Shown one piece after another: positions 8,376 through 17,280 of a DNA stretch of 64,000 nt. Every line of letters begins with the position of its first letter. Position 1 is the first letter of the stretch. The position numbers and the translations under genes were made by a program. The notes under the pieces are model-generated. The model worked only from the letters and a program-made list of their open reading frames with translations. It searched no databases and was not told the DNA's origin. The stretch is from Janibacter hoylei PVAS-1 (GTDB lineage Bacteria; Actinomycetota; Actinomycetes; Actinomycetales; Dermatophilaceae), in assembly GCF_000297495.1 (NCBI RefSeq), contig NZ_ALWX01000016.1, positions 1 through 64,000 on the forward strand, given 5' to 3'.

Positions 8376-9212
8376 ATGCCACTCGTCCTCGCCGCCACAC
8401 CCATCGGAGACCCGCGCGACGCCAGCCCCCGCCTGCGCGAGGAGCTCGCCGGGGCCGATGTCGTGGCCGCCGAGGACACCCGGCGGCTGCGCGCCCTCGC
8501 CGCGAAGCTCGACGTCACCCTGCCCGAGCGAGTCGTCAGCTACCACGAGCACAACGAGGCGGCCCGCACCGCAGACCTCCTCGAGTCCGTGACGAAGGGG
8601 GAGCGGGTCGTCCTCGTCACCGACGCCGGCATGCCGTCGGTGTCGGACCCGGGCTACCGCTTCGTCCGCGCGTGCATCGACGTCGACGAGCAGGTGACGT
8701 GCGTGCCCGGACCGAGTGCCGTGCTCATGGCGCTGGCCGTGTCGGGGCTGCCCGTCGACCGCTTCACCTTCGAGGGGTTCCTGCCGCGCAAGGGCGGTGA
8801 GCGCCGTCGCCTCCTCGAGGAGGTCGCGCAGGAGCGGCGCACGATGGTCTTCTTCGAGGCGCCCCACCGCATCGCCGCCTCCCTCGAGGCGATGGCCGAG
8901 GTGCTCGGCGCCGACCGCCCGGCGGCGGTCTGCCGCGAGCTGACCAAGACGTGGGAGGAGGTGCGGCGCGGCGGGCTCACCGAGCTCGCCGGATGGGCCG
9001 CCGAGGGGGTCAAGGGTGAGATCACCATCGTCGTCGGCGGGGCCGAGCGCACGAGCATCTCCATCGAGGACGCGGTCGCCGAGGTGCTCTCCCGCCAGGA
9101 CCGCGGGGCCCGGCTCAAGGACGTCTGCGCGGCCGTCGCGACCTCCACCGGCCACTCCAAGAAGGCGCTCTACGACGCCGTCGTCGACCACCGCAGGTCC
9201 CTCTCAGACTGA
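8376..9212 (+). CDS. rsmI: 16S rRNA (cytidine1402-2'-O)-methyltransferase RsmI
   Basis: RsmI uses SAM to 2'-O-methylate C1402 in the decoding centre of 16S rRNA. The 278-residue protein shows the TP-methylase fold: LAATPIGDPRDASPRLREEL at the N-terminus, AEDTRRL, VTDAGMPSVSDPGYRFV, the PGPSAV turn, and FEGFLPRKGGERRRLLEE. The length matches the family. Its C-terminal region (DRGARLKDVCAAVA, GHSKKALYDAVV) is the usual helical tail. GGAG sits 4 bases upstream of the ATG. It is divergent from pmt and followed after 18 bases by a phosphatase gene. Confidence 0.93.
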   Translation: MPLVLAATPIGDPRDASPRLREELAGADVVAAEDTRRLRALAAKLDVTLPERVVSYHEHNEAARTADLLESVTKGERVVLVTDAGMPSVSDPGYRFVRACIDVDEQVTCVPGPSAVLMALAVSGLPVDRFTFEGFLPRKGGERRRLLEEVAQERRTMVFFEAPHRIAASLEAMAEVLGADRPAAVCRELTKTWEEVRRGGLTELAGWAAEGVKGEITIVVGGAERTSISIEDAVAEVLSRQDRGARLKDVCAAVATSTGHSKKALYDAVVDHRRSLSD

Positions 9213-9230
9213 GGTGGGACAATCCCGGCC

Positions 9231-10008
9231 ATGACCGAGCCGATGCCTGAGTCCGGCACCGACCTGCCCGTCGACACCGAGACCGCGGAGACCTCTGCCC
9301 AAGCGGCCGACGCCGCCGGCGAAGCCGCCGCCGGAGCCCGCGAGGCACACGCCGAGCACGGCGCCCGCCCCGGCACCGAGCGCACCGTCGTGCACCTGCT
9401 GCGCCACGGCGAGGTCGACAACCCGCACAAGGTCCTCTATGGCCGCCTGCCCGACTACCACCTGTCGGCGCTGGGCCGCGAGATGGCCGAGGCCGTCGCC
9501 GAGCACCTCGCCGACGCCGACCTCGGTCTCGTCGTGCACAGCCCCCCTCGAGCGCACCGCCGAGACCGCGGCCCCGACGCTCGAGCGCCACGGACTCACC
9601 GCGATCGTGGACCCGCGGGTCATCGAGGCGGGCAACAAGTTCGAAGGGCGGCGCTTCCGCAAGCGGCTGCTCCTCGACCCGCGCCGCTGGTGGTGGCTGC
9701 GTGACCCCACGAAGCCGACCTGGGGCGAGCCCTACCGCGTCATCGGCAAGCGGATGATGGCCGCCATCGAGGACGCCCGTGACCACGCCCGCGGCCGTGA
9801 GGTGCTCATCGTCAGCCACCAGCTGCCGATCTGGACCATCCGCAGCGTCCTCGAGCAGCGCAACCTCTGGCACGACCCGCGCCGGCGCCAGTGCAACCTG
9901 GCCTCCCTCACCTCGGTGACCTTCACCGGCGACGAGGTCACCGACGTCACCTACAGCGAACCGGCGGCGCACCTCTACGCCCACGCCGCCACGACCCCCG
10001 GAGCCTGA
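9231..10008 (+). CDS. histidine phosphatase family protein (one apparent frameshift)
   Basis: After an acidic, Ala-rich leader of about 50 residues comes the phosphoglycerate-mutase-like signature TVVHLLRHGEVDNP, in which the RHG histidine is phosphorylated. Further family features are YHLSALGREMAE, PLERTAETAAPTLE and the second catalytic histidine in LIVSHQLPIW. The C6 run at 9542-9547 has one extra base; removing it joins LVVHS to PLERTAETAAP and gives 258 residues. The substrate is unknown. The gene lies 12 bases before resA, so it may belong to the cytochrome c operon's transcript. Confidence 0.85.
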
Positions 10009-10019
10009 CCCCCCCTTCG

Positions 10020-10611
10020 ATGAGACACCACCGACTGACCCGCACCCTCGTCGCCGCGGTGAGCGCCCTCGCGCTCGCCGGCGGGGTCGCCGCCTGCGGT
10101 GAGTCCGCCTCCGAGAAGGCGGCCAAGGAGGTCGGCTCGCGCAACGGCGACGGGTCGATGACCCTCTTCGCCCCCGACGAGCGGGGCGAGCCGGTGCAGC
10201 TCGCCGGCGACACGATCGACGGCGCGACCTGGGACAGCGCCGACCAGCGCGGCAAGGTCGTCGTCGTCAACCTCTGGGCCAGCTGGTGCGGCCCGTGCGC
10301 CAAGGAGGCCCCCCACCTCGTCGAGGCCTTCGACGAGACGAAGGGGGGAGGACGTCGAGTTCGTCGGGATCAACTACCGCGAGTCCTCCAAGGAGACCGG
10401 TCGCGCCCAGGGCGAGGAGTGGGGCTTCACCTGGCCCTCCGTCTACGACAAGTCGGGCAAGACCGCCATCGACATGCAAGGCAAGATGACGACCCAGCCG
10501 TCGACCGCGATCCTCGACCGCGACGGGCGGATCGCCGCCGTCGTCCTCGGCCCGGTGACCACCCAGACCCTCGTCGGCGCCGTCGAGGACACCCTGGCCG
10601 AGAGCGACTGA
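10020..10611 (+). CDS. resA: ResA/TlpA-like thiol-disulphide lipoprotein (one apparent frameshift)
   Basis: An extracytoplasmic thioredoxin-fold reductant for apocytochrome c haem-binding cysteines. The N-terminus is a lipoprotein signal (LVAAVSALALAGGVAACGES, lipobox VAAC). The active site is WASWCGPCAKEAPHL. The C-terminal half (YRESSKETGRAQGEEWGF, AILDRDGRIAAVVLGPV) is in another frame, because the G6 run at 10343-10348 carries one extra base after DETKG. Reconstructed length is 196 residues, usual for TlpA-like proteins. Its TGA overlaps the ATG of ccdA, so the two are translationally coupled. Confidence 0.88.
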
Positions 10612-11348
10612 TGCTCAGCGACCAGATCGCCGACGGTGCCCTGCCGCTGGCCGTGCTCGTCGCCGCGCTCGCGGGTCTCGTCTCCTTCGCGACGCCGTGC
10701 GTGCTGCCGCTCGTGCCCGGCTACCTCGGCTACGTCACCGGGCTGTCCGACGTCGCGCTCGAGCGGCGCAGCCGTGGCCGGATGGTGCTCGGCACGCTGC
10801 TCTTCATCCTCGGCTTCACCGCCGTCTTCATCCTGCTGTCGATGTTCGTCGCCGGCATCGGCCAGGCCCTCGGCGAGCACCGCGAGCTGCTCATGCGCAT
10901 CGGCGGTGTGCTCGTCATCCTCATGGCCTTCGTCTTCCTCGGCGCCGGGTCGCAGCGCACCTGGCGCCTGCCCGTGCGGCCCGCCGCCGGCCTCGCCGGG
11001 GCGCCGGTCCTCGGCGCGGTCTTCGGCCTGGGCTGGGCCCCGTGCATGGGCCCGACCCTCGCGGCCGTGCTCACCCTCAACCTCGCCGGCGACGCGTCGA
11101 CGACCCGAGCCGTCGTGCTCGCCGTCGCCTACTGCCTGGGGCTGGGCCTGCCCTTCGTCCTCATCGCGGCGGCCTACGAGCGGTGGGCTCCGGTCTCGGC
11201 CTGGCTGCGCCGACGCCAGCGGGCCATCCAGGTCACCGGCGCCGTCCTGCTCATCATCGTCGGCCTGCTGCTGCTCACCGGCGCGTGGGACGCGCTCACC
11301 CAGTGGCTGCAGACCCGCCTGCTCAGCGACATGGAGGTCTTCATCTGA
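10611..11348 (+). CDS. ccdA: cytochrome c biogenesis protein CcdA
   Basis: CcdA carries reducing power from cytoplasmic thioredoxin across the membrane to ResA. The 245-residue protein has about six membrane spans and two conserved cysteines in the patterns FATPCVLPLVPGYLGYVTG and LGWAPCMGPTLAAVL, the redox pair of the family. The ATG overlaps the resA stop (TGATG), and its own TGA overlaps the resB start in the same way. Confidence 0.95.
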   Translation: MLSDQIADGALPLAVLVAALAGLVSFATPCVLPLVPGYLGYVTGLSDVALERRSRGRMVLGTLLFILGFTAVFILLSMFVAGIGQALGEHRELLMRIGGVLVILMAFVFLGAGSQRTWRLPVRPAAGLAGAPVLGAVFGLGWAPCMGPTLAAVLTLNLAGDASTTRAVVLAVAYCLGLGLPFVLIAAAYERWAPVSAWLRRRQRAIQVTGAVLLIIVGLLLLTGAWDALTQWLQTRLLSDMEVFI

Positions 11349-12910
11349 TGGCCCGCGAGACCCGGCCCGAGGTGACCCAGCCACGCCTGGGCGTCGTCGG
11401 CTACCTGCGATGGGCCTGGCGGCAGCTGACCAGCATGCGCACGGCGCTCTTCCTCCTCCTGCTGCTGGCCGTCGGTGCCGTGCCGGGGTCGGTCTTCCCC
11501 CAGCGCAGCATCGACCCCGCCCGCACCGCCGACTGGATCGCCCGCCACGAGACGACCGGCCCCTGGCTCGACAAGCTCGGCGCCTTCGAGGTCTACAGCT
11601 CGCCGTGGTTCTCCGCGATCTACCTGCTGCTCTTCATCTCGCTCATCGGCTGCATCGTCCCCCGCACCGGCGTCCACTGGCGGGCGCTGCGCAGCAAGCC
11701 GCCGCGCGCCCCCAAGCGTCTGGCGCGCCTGGAGGCCCACGCCTCCGGCGAGCTCGCGGGCGACCTGGCGTCGGCCCGTGAGGCGGCGACCCGGGTGCTG
11801 CGCCGGCGGCGCTTCCGCGTCGCGAGCCACGACGACGTCTCCGTCTCCGCGGAGAAGGGCTACGCCAAGGAGACGGGCAACCTCGTCTTCCACACCGCGC
11901 TCGTCACCCTGATCATCGGCGTCGCCGTCGGCCACCTGTGGGGCTGGAAGGCCGACGTCGTCGTCCCCTCGGGCGACTCCTTCGTCAACACGGTGACCCG
12001 CTACGACACCTTCGCCCCCGGCCCGCTCGTCGACGAGTCCTCGCTGTCTCCCTTCGCCATCGAGGTCGAGGAGATGACCGCCGACTTCAACGACCGAGAG
12101 CCGACGGCGCAGACCTTCGGCCAGCCGCGCGACTTCGAGGCCCACGTCAAGGTCACCGAGGCCGACGGCAATGCCTTCACCGACAGCGTCAAGGTCAACC
12201 ACCCTCTGGAGATGCAGGACGCGACCGTCTTCCTCCTCGGCAACGGCTACGCGCCCGTCGTGACCGTCAAGGACGACGACGGCAAGGTCCTCTACCAGGG
12301 GGCCACCCCCTTCCTCGCGCAGGACGGCAACTACCGCTCGACCGGCGCGATCAAGGTCGGGGCGGCCTCGCCCGAGCAGTTCGGCTTCGTCGGCCTCTTC
12401 CTGCCGACCGCCTACATCGACCCCGACCAGGGACCGATCTCGGTCTTCCCCGACACCAAGAGCCCCGCGCTCGCGATGAGCATGTACACCGGCGAGCTCT
12501 TCCCCGACGGGCGCCCGCAGTCGGTCTTCACGCTCGACACCGCGTCGATGACCAAGGTCGAGACGGCCGACGGCTCCGACCAGATGCGGCTGTGGCTCAC
12601 CCCCGGCGAAGGGGCGAAGCTGCCCGGCGACCGCGGCACCATCACCTTCGACGGGGTCGAGCGCTTCGCCGGATTTTCGGTCCGGCACGACCCGGGCAAG
12701 GGGCTGACCCTGTGGTCGGCGCTCTTCGCCCTCGCCGGGCTCATCGCGACGCTGACGATCAAGCGCCGCCGAGTCTTCGTGCGACTCGTCCAGGAGGGCG
12801 ACGTCGTGAGGGTCGACGTCGGCGGCATGAGCAAGGACGACGACGAGGGCCTCCTCGAGGTCGTCGAGGAGATCCGCGACGAGCTCGTGGGACAATCGAG
12901 GACATCATGA
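11348..12910 (+). CDS. resB: cytochrome c maturation protein ResB (Ccs1)
   Basis: ResB forms, with CcsB, the system II haem-handling complex that exports haem and ligates it to c-type cytochromes. The 520-residue product has three hydrophobic segments near the N-terminus (MRTALFLLLLLAVGAVPGSV, FSAIYLLLFISLIGCIVP, TALVTLIIGVAVGHLWGW). A large extracytoplasmic domain follows, then a last span (LWSALFALAGLIATLTI) before an acidic tail. This is the normal ResB architecture. It overlaps ccdA and ccsB by 1 and 4 bases. Confidence 0.95.
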   Translation: MARETRPEVTQPRLGVVGYLRWAWRQLTSMRTALFLLLLLAVGAVPGSVFPQRSIDPARTADWIARHETTGPWLDKLGAFEVYSSPWFSAIYLLLFISLIGCIVPRTGVHWRALRSKPPRAPKRLARLEAHASGELAGDLASAREAATRVLRRRRFRVASHDDVSVSAEKGYAKETGNLVFHTALVTLIIGVAVGHLWGWKADVVVPSGDSFVNTVTRYDTFAPGPLVDESSLSPFAIEVEEMTADFNDREPTAQTFGQPRDFEAHVKVTEADGNAFTDSVKVNHPLEMQDATVFLLGNGYAPVVTVKDDDGKVLYQGATPFLAQDGNYRSTGAIKVGAASPEQFGFVGLFLPTAYIDPDQGPISVFPDTKSPALAMSMYTGELFPDGRPQSVFTLDTASMTKVETADGSDQMRLWLTPGEGAKLPGDRGTITFDGVERFAGFSVRHDPGKGLTLWSALFALAGLIATLTIKRRRVFVRLVQEGDVVRVDVGGMSKDDDEGLLEVVEEIRDELVGQSRTS

Positions 12911-13871
12911 CGAACGAGATGCTGGCCCAGTACGCCAACTACGCGCTGGCCTCGGCCGCGCTGGTCATCACCATGGCCATGCTCTGCTACGCCTTCTACC
13001 TCTCGCAGGCCGTGCCCGTGCGCGACCAGGCCGAGGTCGAGGCCAAGGTGCCCGCGACCGTCGGCGGCGGCGAGGGTGACGCCACGGCCGAAGGGGGGCG
13101 CCGCCCCCCGCCGCCGAGCCCGCCGAGACCTCCGCGCGGGCCCGCAAGGCCGCCGGCATCGCCGGCTCGATGTCCTGGCTCGGTGCCTTCTTCCTGCTCG
13201 TCTCCTTCGCCTGCCGCGGCTTCGCCGTCGAGCGCTTCCCGCTGGGCAACCTCTTCGAGTTCAGCGTTGCGGGAGCCTTCTTCGCCATGGCGACCTTCGC
13301 CGTCGCGGGGCTGCGCCGCGACCTGCGCTGGCTCGGCGTCTTCGTCACCGCCTTCGTCGTCTTGCTGCTCATGGTCGCCTCGACCGCCTGGTACGTCGAG
13401 GCCGACGAGGTCGTGCCCTCGCTGAAGTCCTACTGGCTGCCGATCCACGTGACCGTCGCGACCCTGTCGGTCGGCATCTTCGTCGTCGGGGCCATCATCA
13501 GCGCGCTCTACCTCATGAGCGACCGGGGGGTCGGGAGCGAGCGCTTCTGGCGCAAGCTGCCGCCGGCCGCGACGCTCGAAAAGCTGTCGTACTCCCTGCA
13601 CATCATCGGCTTCCCGCTGTGGACCTTCACGCTCATCGCGGGCGCGATCTGGGCCCGCGAGGCCTGGGGGGCCTACTGGAACTGGGACCCCAAGGAGGTG
13701 TGGACCTTCGTCATCTGGACGGTCTACGCCGCCTACCTGCACGCCCGCGCGACGAAGAACACCTCGCGCCGCACCGCGAACTGGATCGCCGTCGCCGGCT
13801 TCGTGTGCATCGTCATCAACTACACGGTCGTGAACTTCTACTTCATCGGCCAGCACAGCTACGCGCAGTGA
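12907..13871 (+). CDS. ccsB: cytochrome c maturation protein CcsB (CcsA family; one apparent frameshift)
   Basis: CcsB binds haem through histidines and the Trp-rich loop visible here as WGAYWNWDPKEVWTF. The N-terminal membrane helix (MTNEMLAQYANYALASAAL) and linker read in one frame to ATAEGG, and the main membrane domain from SMSWLGAFFLLVSFACRGFA onward reads in another. The break lies in the G6/C6 stretch 13093-13109 and needs one added base or two removed, giving about 321 residues. The start ATG overlaps the resB stop. With resA, ccdA and resB it completes the system II set. Confidence 0.92.
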
Positions 13872-13885
13872 GGTTCTGAGTACCC

Positions 13886-14191
13886 GTGGTCCGTTACACC
13901 CTGCTCCGCATGCTGATCTTCTTCGGCTGCCTCTCGCTGCTGTGGCTCGTCGGCCTGCGCGAGCCCAACGAGCTGCCCTGGCTCGTCGTCATCGCGGCCC
14001 TGCTGTCGATGGTCGTCTCGGCGATCGTGCTGCGGCCCTTCCGCGCGGAGATGATCGAGCAGATCCAGGCGCGCCAGGAGGCCAAGGCGCGAGCCCGCTC
14101 GGAGCGCCCCGACTCCGACGAGGCCGTCGAGGACGCTGCGCGCGAGCGGGAGTCGGCGCCCGAGGGCGAGGAGCCCGAGACCTTCCGCTGA
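13886..14191 (+). CDS. DUF4229 small membrane protein
   Basis: A 101-residue protein with two membrane helices (MLIFFGCLSLLWLVGL and LPWLVVIAALLSMVVSAIVL), followed by a long charged C-terminal helix (EMIEQIQARQEAKARARSE) and an acidic tail. This matches DUF4229, an actinobacterial family of unknown function often found beside ccsB and menA, as here. The GTG start lies 14 bases after the ccsB stop, so it probably shares the res/ccs transcript. Confidence 0.8.
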   Translation: MVRYTLLRMLIFFGCLSLLWLVGLREPNELPWLVVIAALLSMVVSAIVLRPFRAEMIEQIQARQEAKARARSERPDSDEAVEDAARERESAPEGEEPETFR

Positions 14192-14224
14192 GGTGTGAGC
14201 GCTCGACTCGCCGGGGTCTCAGCG
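14186..14224. terminator. possible bidirectional terminator between DUF4229 and menA
   Basis: CGCTGAG at 14186-14192 pairs with CTCAGCG at 14218-14224, spanning the stop codons of both converging genes, with an inner self-complementary GAGCGCTC. The loop is long, so the hairpin is weak and uncertain. Confidence 0.35.
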
Positions 14225-15109
14225 CGCGAGCGGCGCGAAGAGCCAGACCGCCCACATGAGCTCGGCGAAGCCGGTGAGGGCCAGCGCCGGGATGAGCTCC
14301 TTGCCCGTCGCTCCGCCGCGCACGGCCTGGATGCCGGGCCACGCGATGACCAGCCCGATGAGGCCGATCGGGGCCCACGGTCGCCAGATCGCCATGAGCA
14401 GGGTGCACACGACGGTGACGGCGAAGAGCCCGAGGTAGAGCTGCCGGGTGCGCGCGTCGCCGAGGCGCACGGCGAGCGTCGTCTTGCCGGTCACCGAGTC
14501 GGTGGGGATGTCGCGCAGGTTGTTGGCGACGAGGATCGCGCTGGCGAGCGAGCCGACCGCGATCGCGCCGAGCACACCGACCGCGGTGATGCCACCGATC
14601 TGGGTGAACTGCGTGCCGAGCGTGGCGACCAGCCCGAAGAAGACGAAGACGTAGACCTCGCCGAGGCCCCGGTAGCCGTAGGGGTTGTCGCCGCCGGTGT
14701 AGCGCCACGCGGCGAGGATCGCCAGCGCGCCGATCGGCAGGAGGATCCACGCCTGGCTCAGCGCGACGAGCGCGAAGCCGGCGAAGGCGCCGAGCCCGAA
14801 GAAGGAGAAGGCCGCGATCTTGACGTTGTCAGGGTTGGCCAGGCGCTGCCCGACGAGCCGCACCGGGCCGACGCGCTCCTCGTCGGTCCCGCGGATGCCG
14901 TCGCTGTAGTCGTTGGCGTAGTTGACGCCGATCTGCAGGCAGCACGAGACGATGAGCGCCAGCAGTGCGAGGCCGAGGTTGGCCCCCTTCGTCCCCTCCT
15001 CGAGATCACGGTTGGCCGCTGCCGCAGCGGTACCGACGATGACGGGGGCGAGTGCTGCGGGGAGGGTTCGCGGACGGGCGCCGGCGACCCACTGCTTGAT
15101 GGTGGCCAC
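14219..15109 (-). CDS. menA: 1,4-dihydroxy-2-naphthoate polyprenyltransferase MenA
   Basis: MenA attaches the polyprenyl tail to 1,4-dihydroxy-2-naphthoate, giving demethylmenaquinone in the membrane. The 296-residue protein has eight or nine membrane helices and both Asp-rich prenyl-diphosphate motifs: NYANDYSDGIRGTDE near residue 65 and DIPTDSVTGKTTLAVRLG near residue 190. The GTG at 15109 (VATIKQWVAGARPRTLP) fits the family N-terminus. The gene ends the menB-menE-menA run on this strand, 22 bases after menE. Confidence 0.93.
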   Translation of the reverse strand: MATIKQWVAGARPRTLPAALAPVIVGTAAAAANRDLEEGTKGANLGLALLALIVSCCLQIGVNYANDYSDGIRGTDEERVGPVRLVGQRLANPDNVKIAAFSFFGLGAFAGFALVALSQAWILLPIGALAILAAWRYTGGDNPYGYRGLGEVYVFVFFGLVATLGTQFTQIGGITAVGVLGAIAVGSLASAILVANNLRDIPTDSVTGKTTLAVRLGDARTRQLYLGLFAVTVVCTLLMAIWRPWAPIGLIGLVIAWPGIQAVRGGATGKELIPALALTGFAELMWAVWLFAPLAR

Positions 15110-15131
15110 GAGAGGCGATCTTACGAGGCGC

Positions 15132-16281
15132 TCAGCCCCCGACCAGACGCGCCACGGCGGCCCGGTCCGGCTTGCCCGGCCCGCGCATCGGCAGCTCGGG
15201 CACGACGACGACGCGGCGGGGGAAGCGCGGCGGCCTCGAGGTGGGGCCGCAGCATCTCGCGGATCTCGGCGACCCCGGCGTCCGGGACCGGCCCGGGCGG
15301 CGGTCCGCCCGGCGAGGTGACCGCCGCCAGCGCGACGGCCTGGCCCCACTCGAGGTCGGGGACGCCGACGACGACCGCCTCGGTCACGGCGGGCACGTGG
15401 GCGAGGACGGCCTCCTCGACGACGCGCGGCGCGACCTTGAGGCCGCCGGTGTTGATGAGGTCGTCGGCGCGGCCGGTGACGCTCACCCGGCCCCGGCCGT
15501 CGACGGAGCCGAGGTCGCCGGTGCGAAACCAGCGCTGGCCCCCTTCGTCACGGAAGGCTCCGGTCTCGACCCCGAGGTAGCCGTGGGCGACGACCGGGCC
15601 GCCGATCTCGAGGGCGCTGGCGGCGTCGGTGCGCACGGCGACCCCCTGGAGCGGCTGCCCGTTGTAGACGCAACCGCCGGCGGTCTCGGACATGCCATAG
15701 GTGGTCACCACGCGCACGCCCTCAGACCGGGCGCGGTCGAGCAGCGCCGCCGGGGTAGCGGCCCCACCGACGAGGACGGCGTCGAAGCGCCGCAGCGCCT
15801 CGAGTCCGAGCGGGTCGTCGACGAGCCGGGCGAGCAGGGTCGGCACGAGCGAGGTGTAGCGCCGCTGCGCGTGCATGCCCGCCGCCGCCTCCACCAGCGC
15901 GAAGGGGGTGACCGCCGACGGGTCGAGCGCCACCGGGGTGGTGCCGGCGGCGATGCTGCGCAGCAGCACCTGCAGCCCGGCGATGTGGTGCGGCGGCAGC
16001 GCGAGCAGCCACTGGCCGTGCCCGCCGAGCCGCTGGGCGGTGGCCTCCGCGCTCGCGATGAGGTTGGCGGCGGTGAGCAGCGAGAGCTTGGGCGTGCCGG
16101 TCGAGCCGGAGGTCGCGATGGCGACGGCCAGGTCGCCGGGCAGCTCGCCCTCGGGCAGGCTCGGGTGCTCGCCGGGGGCGTGCGGGTGGATCGGCGCGGT
16201 GCCGGTCAGCGCCTGCTCGAGCGAAGGGAGCGACTCGAGCGCGGCCGGGCCGGGCGGCAAGGGGAGTGGGGTGATGGGCAT
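15132..16281 (-). CDS. menE: o-succinylbenzoate--CoA ligase MenE (one apparent frameshift)
   Basis: MenE activates o-succinylbenzoate with ATP and CoA. Motifs include the AMP-binding P-loop ATSGSTGTPKLS, the core TTYGMSETAGGCVYNG, the hinge region RVSVTGRADDLINTGGLKV, and the C-terminal catalytic lysine in RGPGKPDRA. The last 30 or so codons (FPRRVVVVPELP onward) lie in another frame, because an extra base sits near 15217-15226. Corrected length is 382 residues, typical of short actinobacterial MenE. The ATG at 16281 overlaps the menB stop (TGATG). Confidence 0.9.
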
Positions 16282-17238
16282 CAGAAGTACCAAGGGAAGG
16301 GCGACCAGTCCGGGTCACGCTTCTCGAGGAACTGGTCGCGCCCCTCGACCGCCTCGTCGGTCATGTAGGCCAGGCGGGTCGCCTCGCCGGCGAAGACCTG
16401 CTGGCCCATGAGCCCGTCGTCGGTGAGGTTGAAGGCGAACTTGAGCATCCGGATCGCGGTGGGCGACTTCGCCATGATCTCGCGGGCCATCCGCAGCCCC
16501 TCGACCTCGAGCTCCGCGTGGTCGACGACCGCATTGACCGCGCCCATCTCGTACATCTCCTGGCCCGTGTAGGCGCGGCCGAGGAAGAAGATCTCGCGAG
16601 CGCGCTTCTGCCCCACCATCTTCGCGAGGTAGGCGCTGCCGTAGCCGCCGTCGAAGGAGCCGACGTCGGCGTCGGTCTGCTTGAAGCGCGCGTGCTGGCT
16701 GGCGAGGGTCATGTCGCAGACGACGTGCAGCGAGTGCCCGCCGCCGGCGGCCCACCCGCCGACCAGCGCGATGACGACCTTGGGCATGGTGCGGATGAGG
16801 CGCTGGACCTCGAGGATGTGGAGGCGCCCCCCTTCGGCCTTGACCCGACGCTCGTTGATGCCGGCCGCGGAGTCGTCGCCACCGGGGTCGGCGGCGTACT
16901 GGTAGCCGGAGCGGCCGCGGATGCGCTGGTCGCCGCCGGTGCAGAAGGCCCAGCCCTCGGTCGTCGCACTGCTGCCCTCGCGTGGGGTCGGGCCGTTGCC
17001 GGTCAGCAGGACGACGCCGACATCGGGGGGTGCGGCGGGCGTGGTCGAGGGTGCGGTAGAGCTCGTCGACGGTGTGCGGCCGGAAGGCGTTGAGGATCTC
17101 CGGCCGGTCGAAGGCGATCCGCACGCAGCCGACGTCCTTGGCGCGGTGGTAGGTGAGGTCGGTGAGGTCCTCGAAGCCGGGGACCACCTCCCAGGCCTGC
17201 GGGTCGAAGGTCTCGCTGACGTTGTCCAGTGCGCTCAC
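16281..17238 (-). CDS. menB: 1,4-dihydroxy-2-naphthoyl-CoA synthase MenB (one apparent frameshift)
   Basis: A crotonase-fold enzyme that closes the naphthoate ring of o-succinylbenzoyl-CoA. Hallmarks are ALVGGWAAGGGHSLHVVCDM (oxyanion hole), QTDADVGSFDGGYGSAYLAK with the catalytic Asp, FFLGRAYTGQEMYEMGAVN, and the family C-terminus DPDWSPFPWYF. The first 72 codons (to DHARRTP) join the rest (DVGVVLLTGNGP) after removing one base from the G6 run at 17025-17030, giving 318 residues. GTG 17238 is the start. Confidence 0.92.
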
Positions 17239-17280
17239 GGGGGCGAGCCTAACGACCGCAGGTCGAAGGGGGGCGCCCCG

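Noticed and set aside
5218-8400. A single 1060-codon open frame joining the mannosyltransferase and RecB-like regions
   Set aside because: The middle part is a shadow frame across pmt created by the extra base at 8198-8203; the two proteins are separate genes with their own starts.
11174-12895. Long antisense open frame opposite resB
   Set aside because: High GC content makes long shadow frames; it has no family features and lacks a ribosome site, while resB is clear. The same applies to many other antisense frames in the window.
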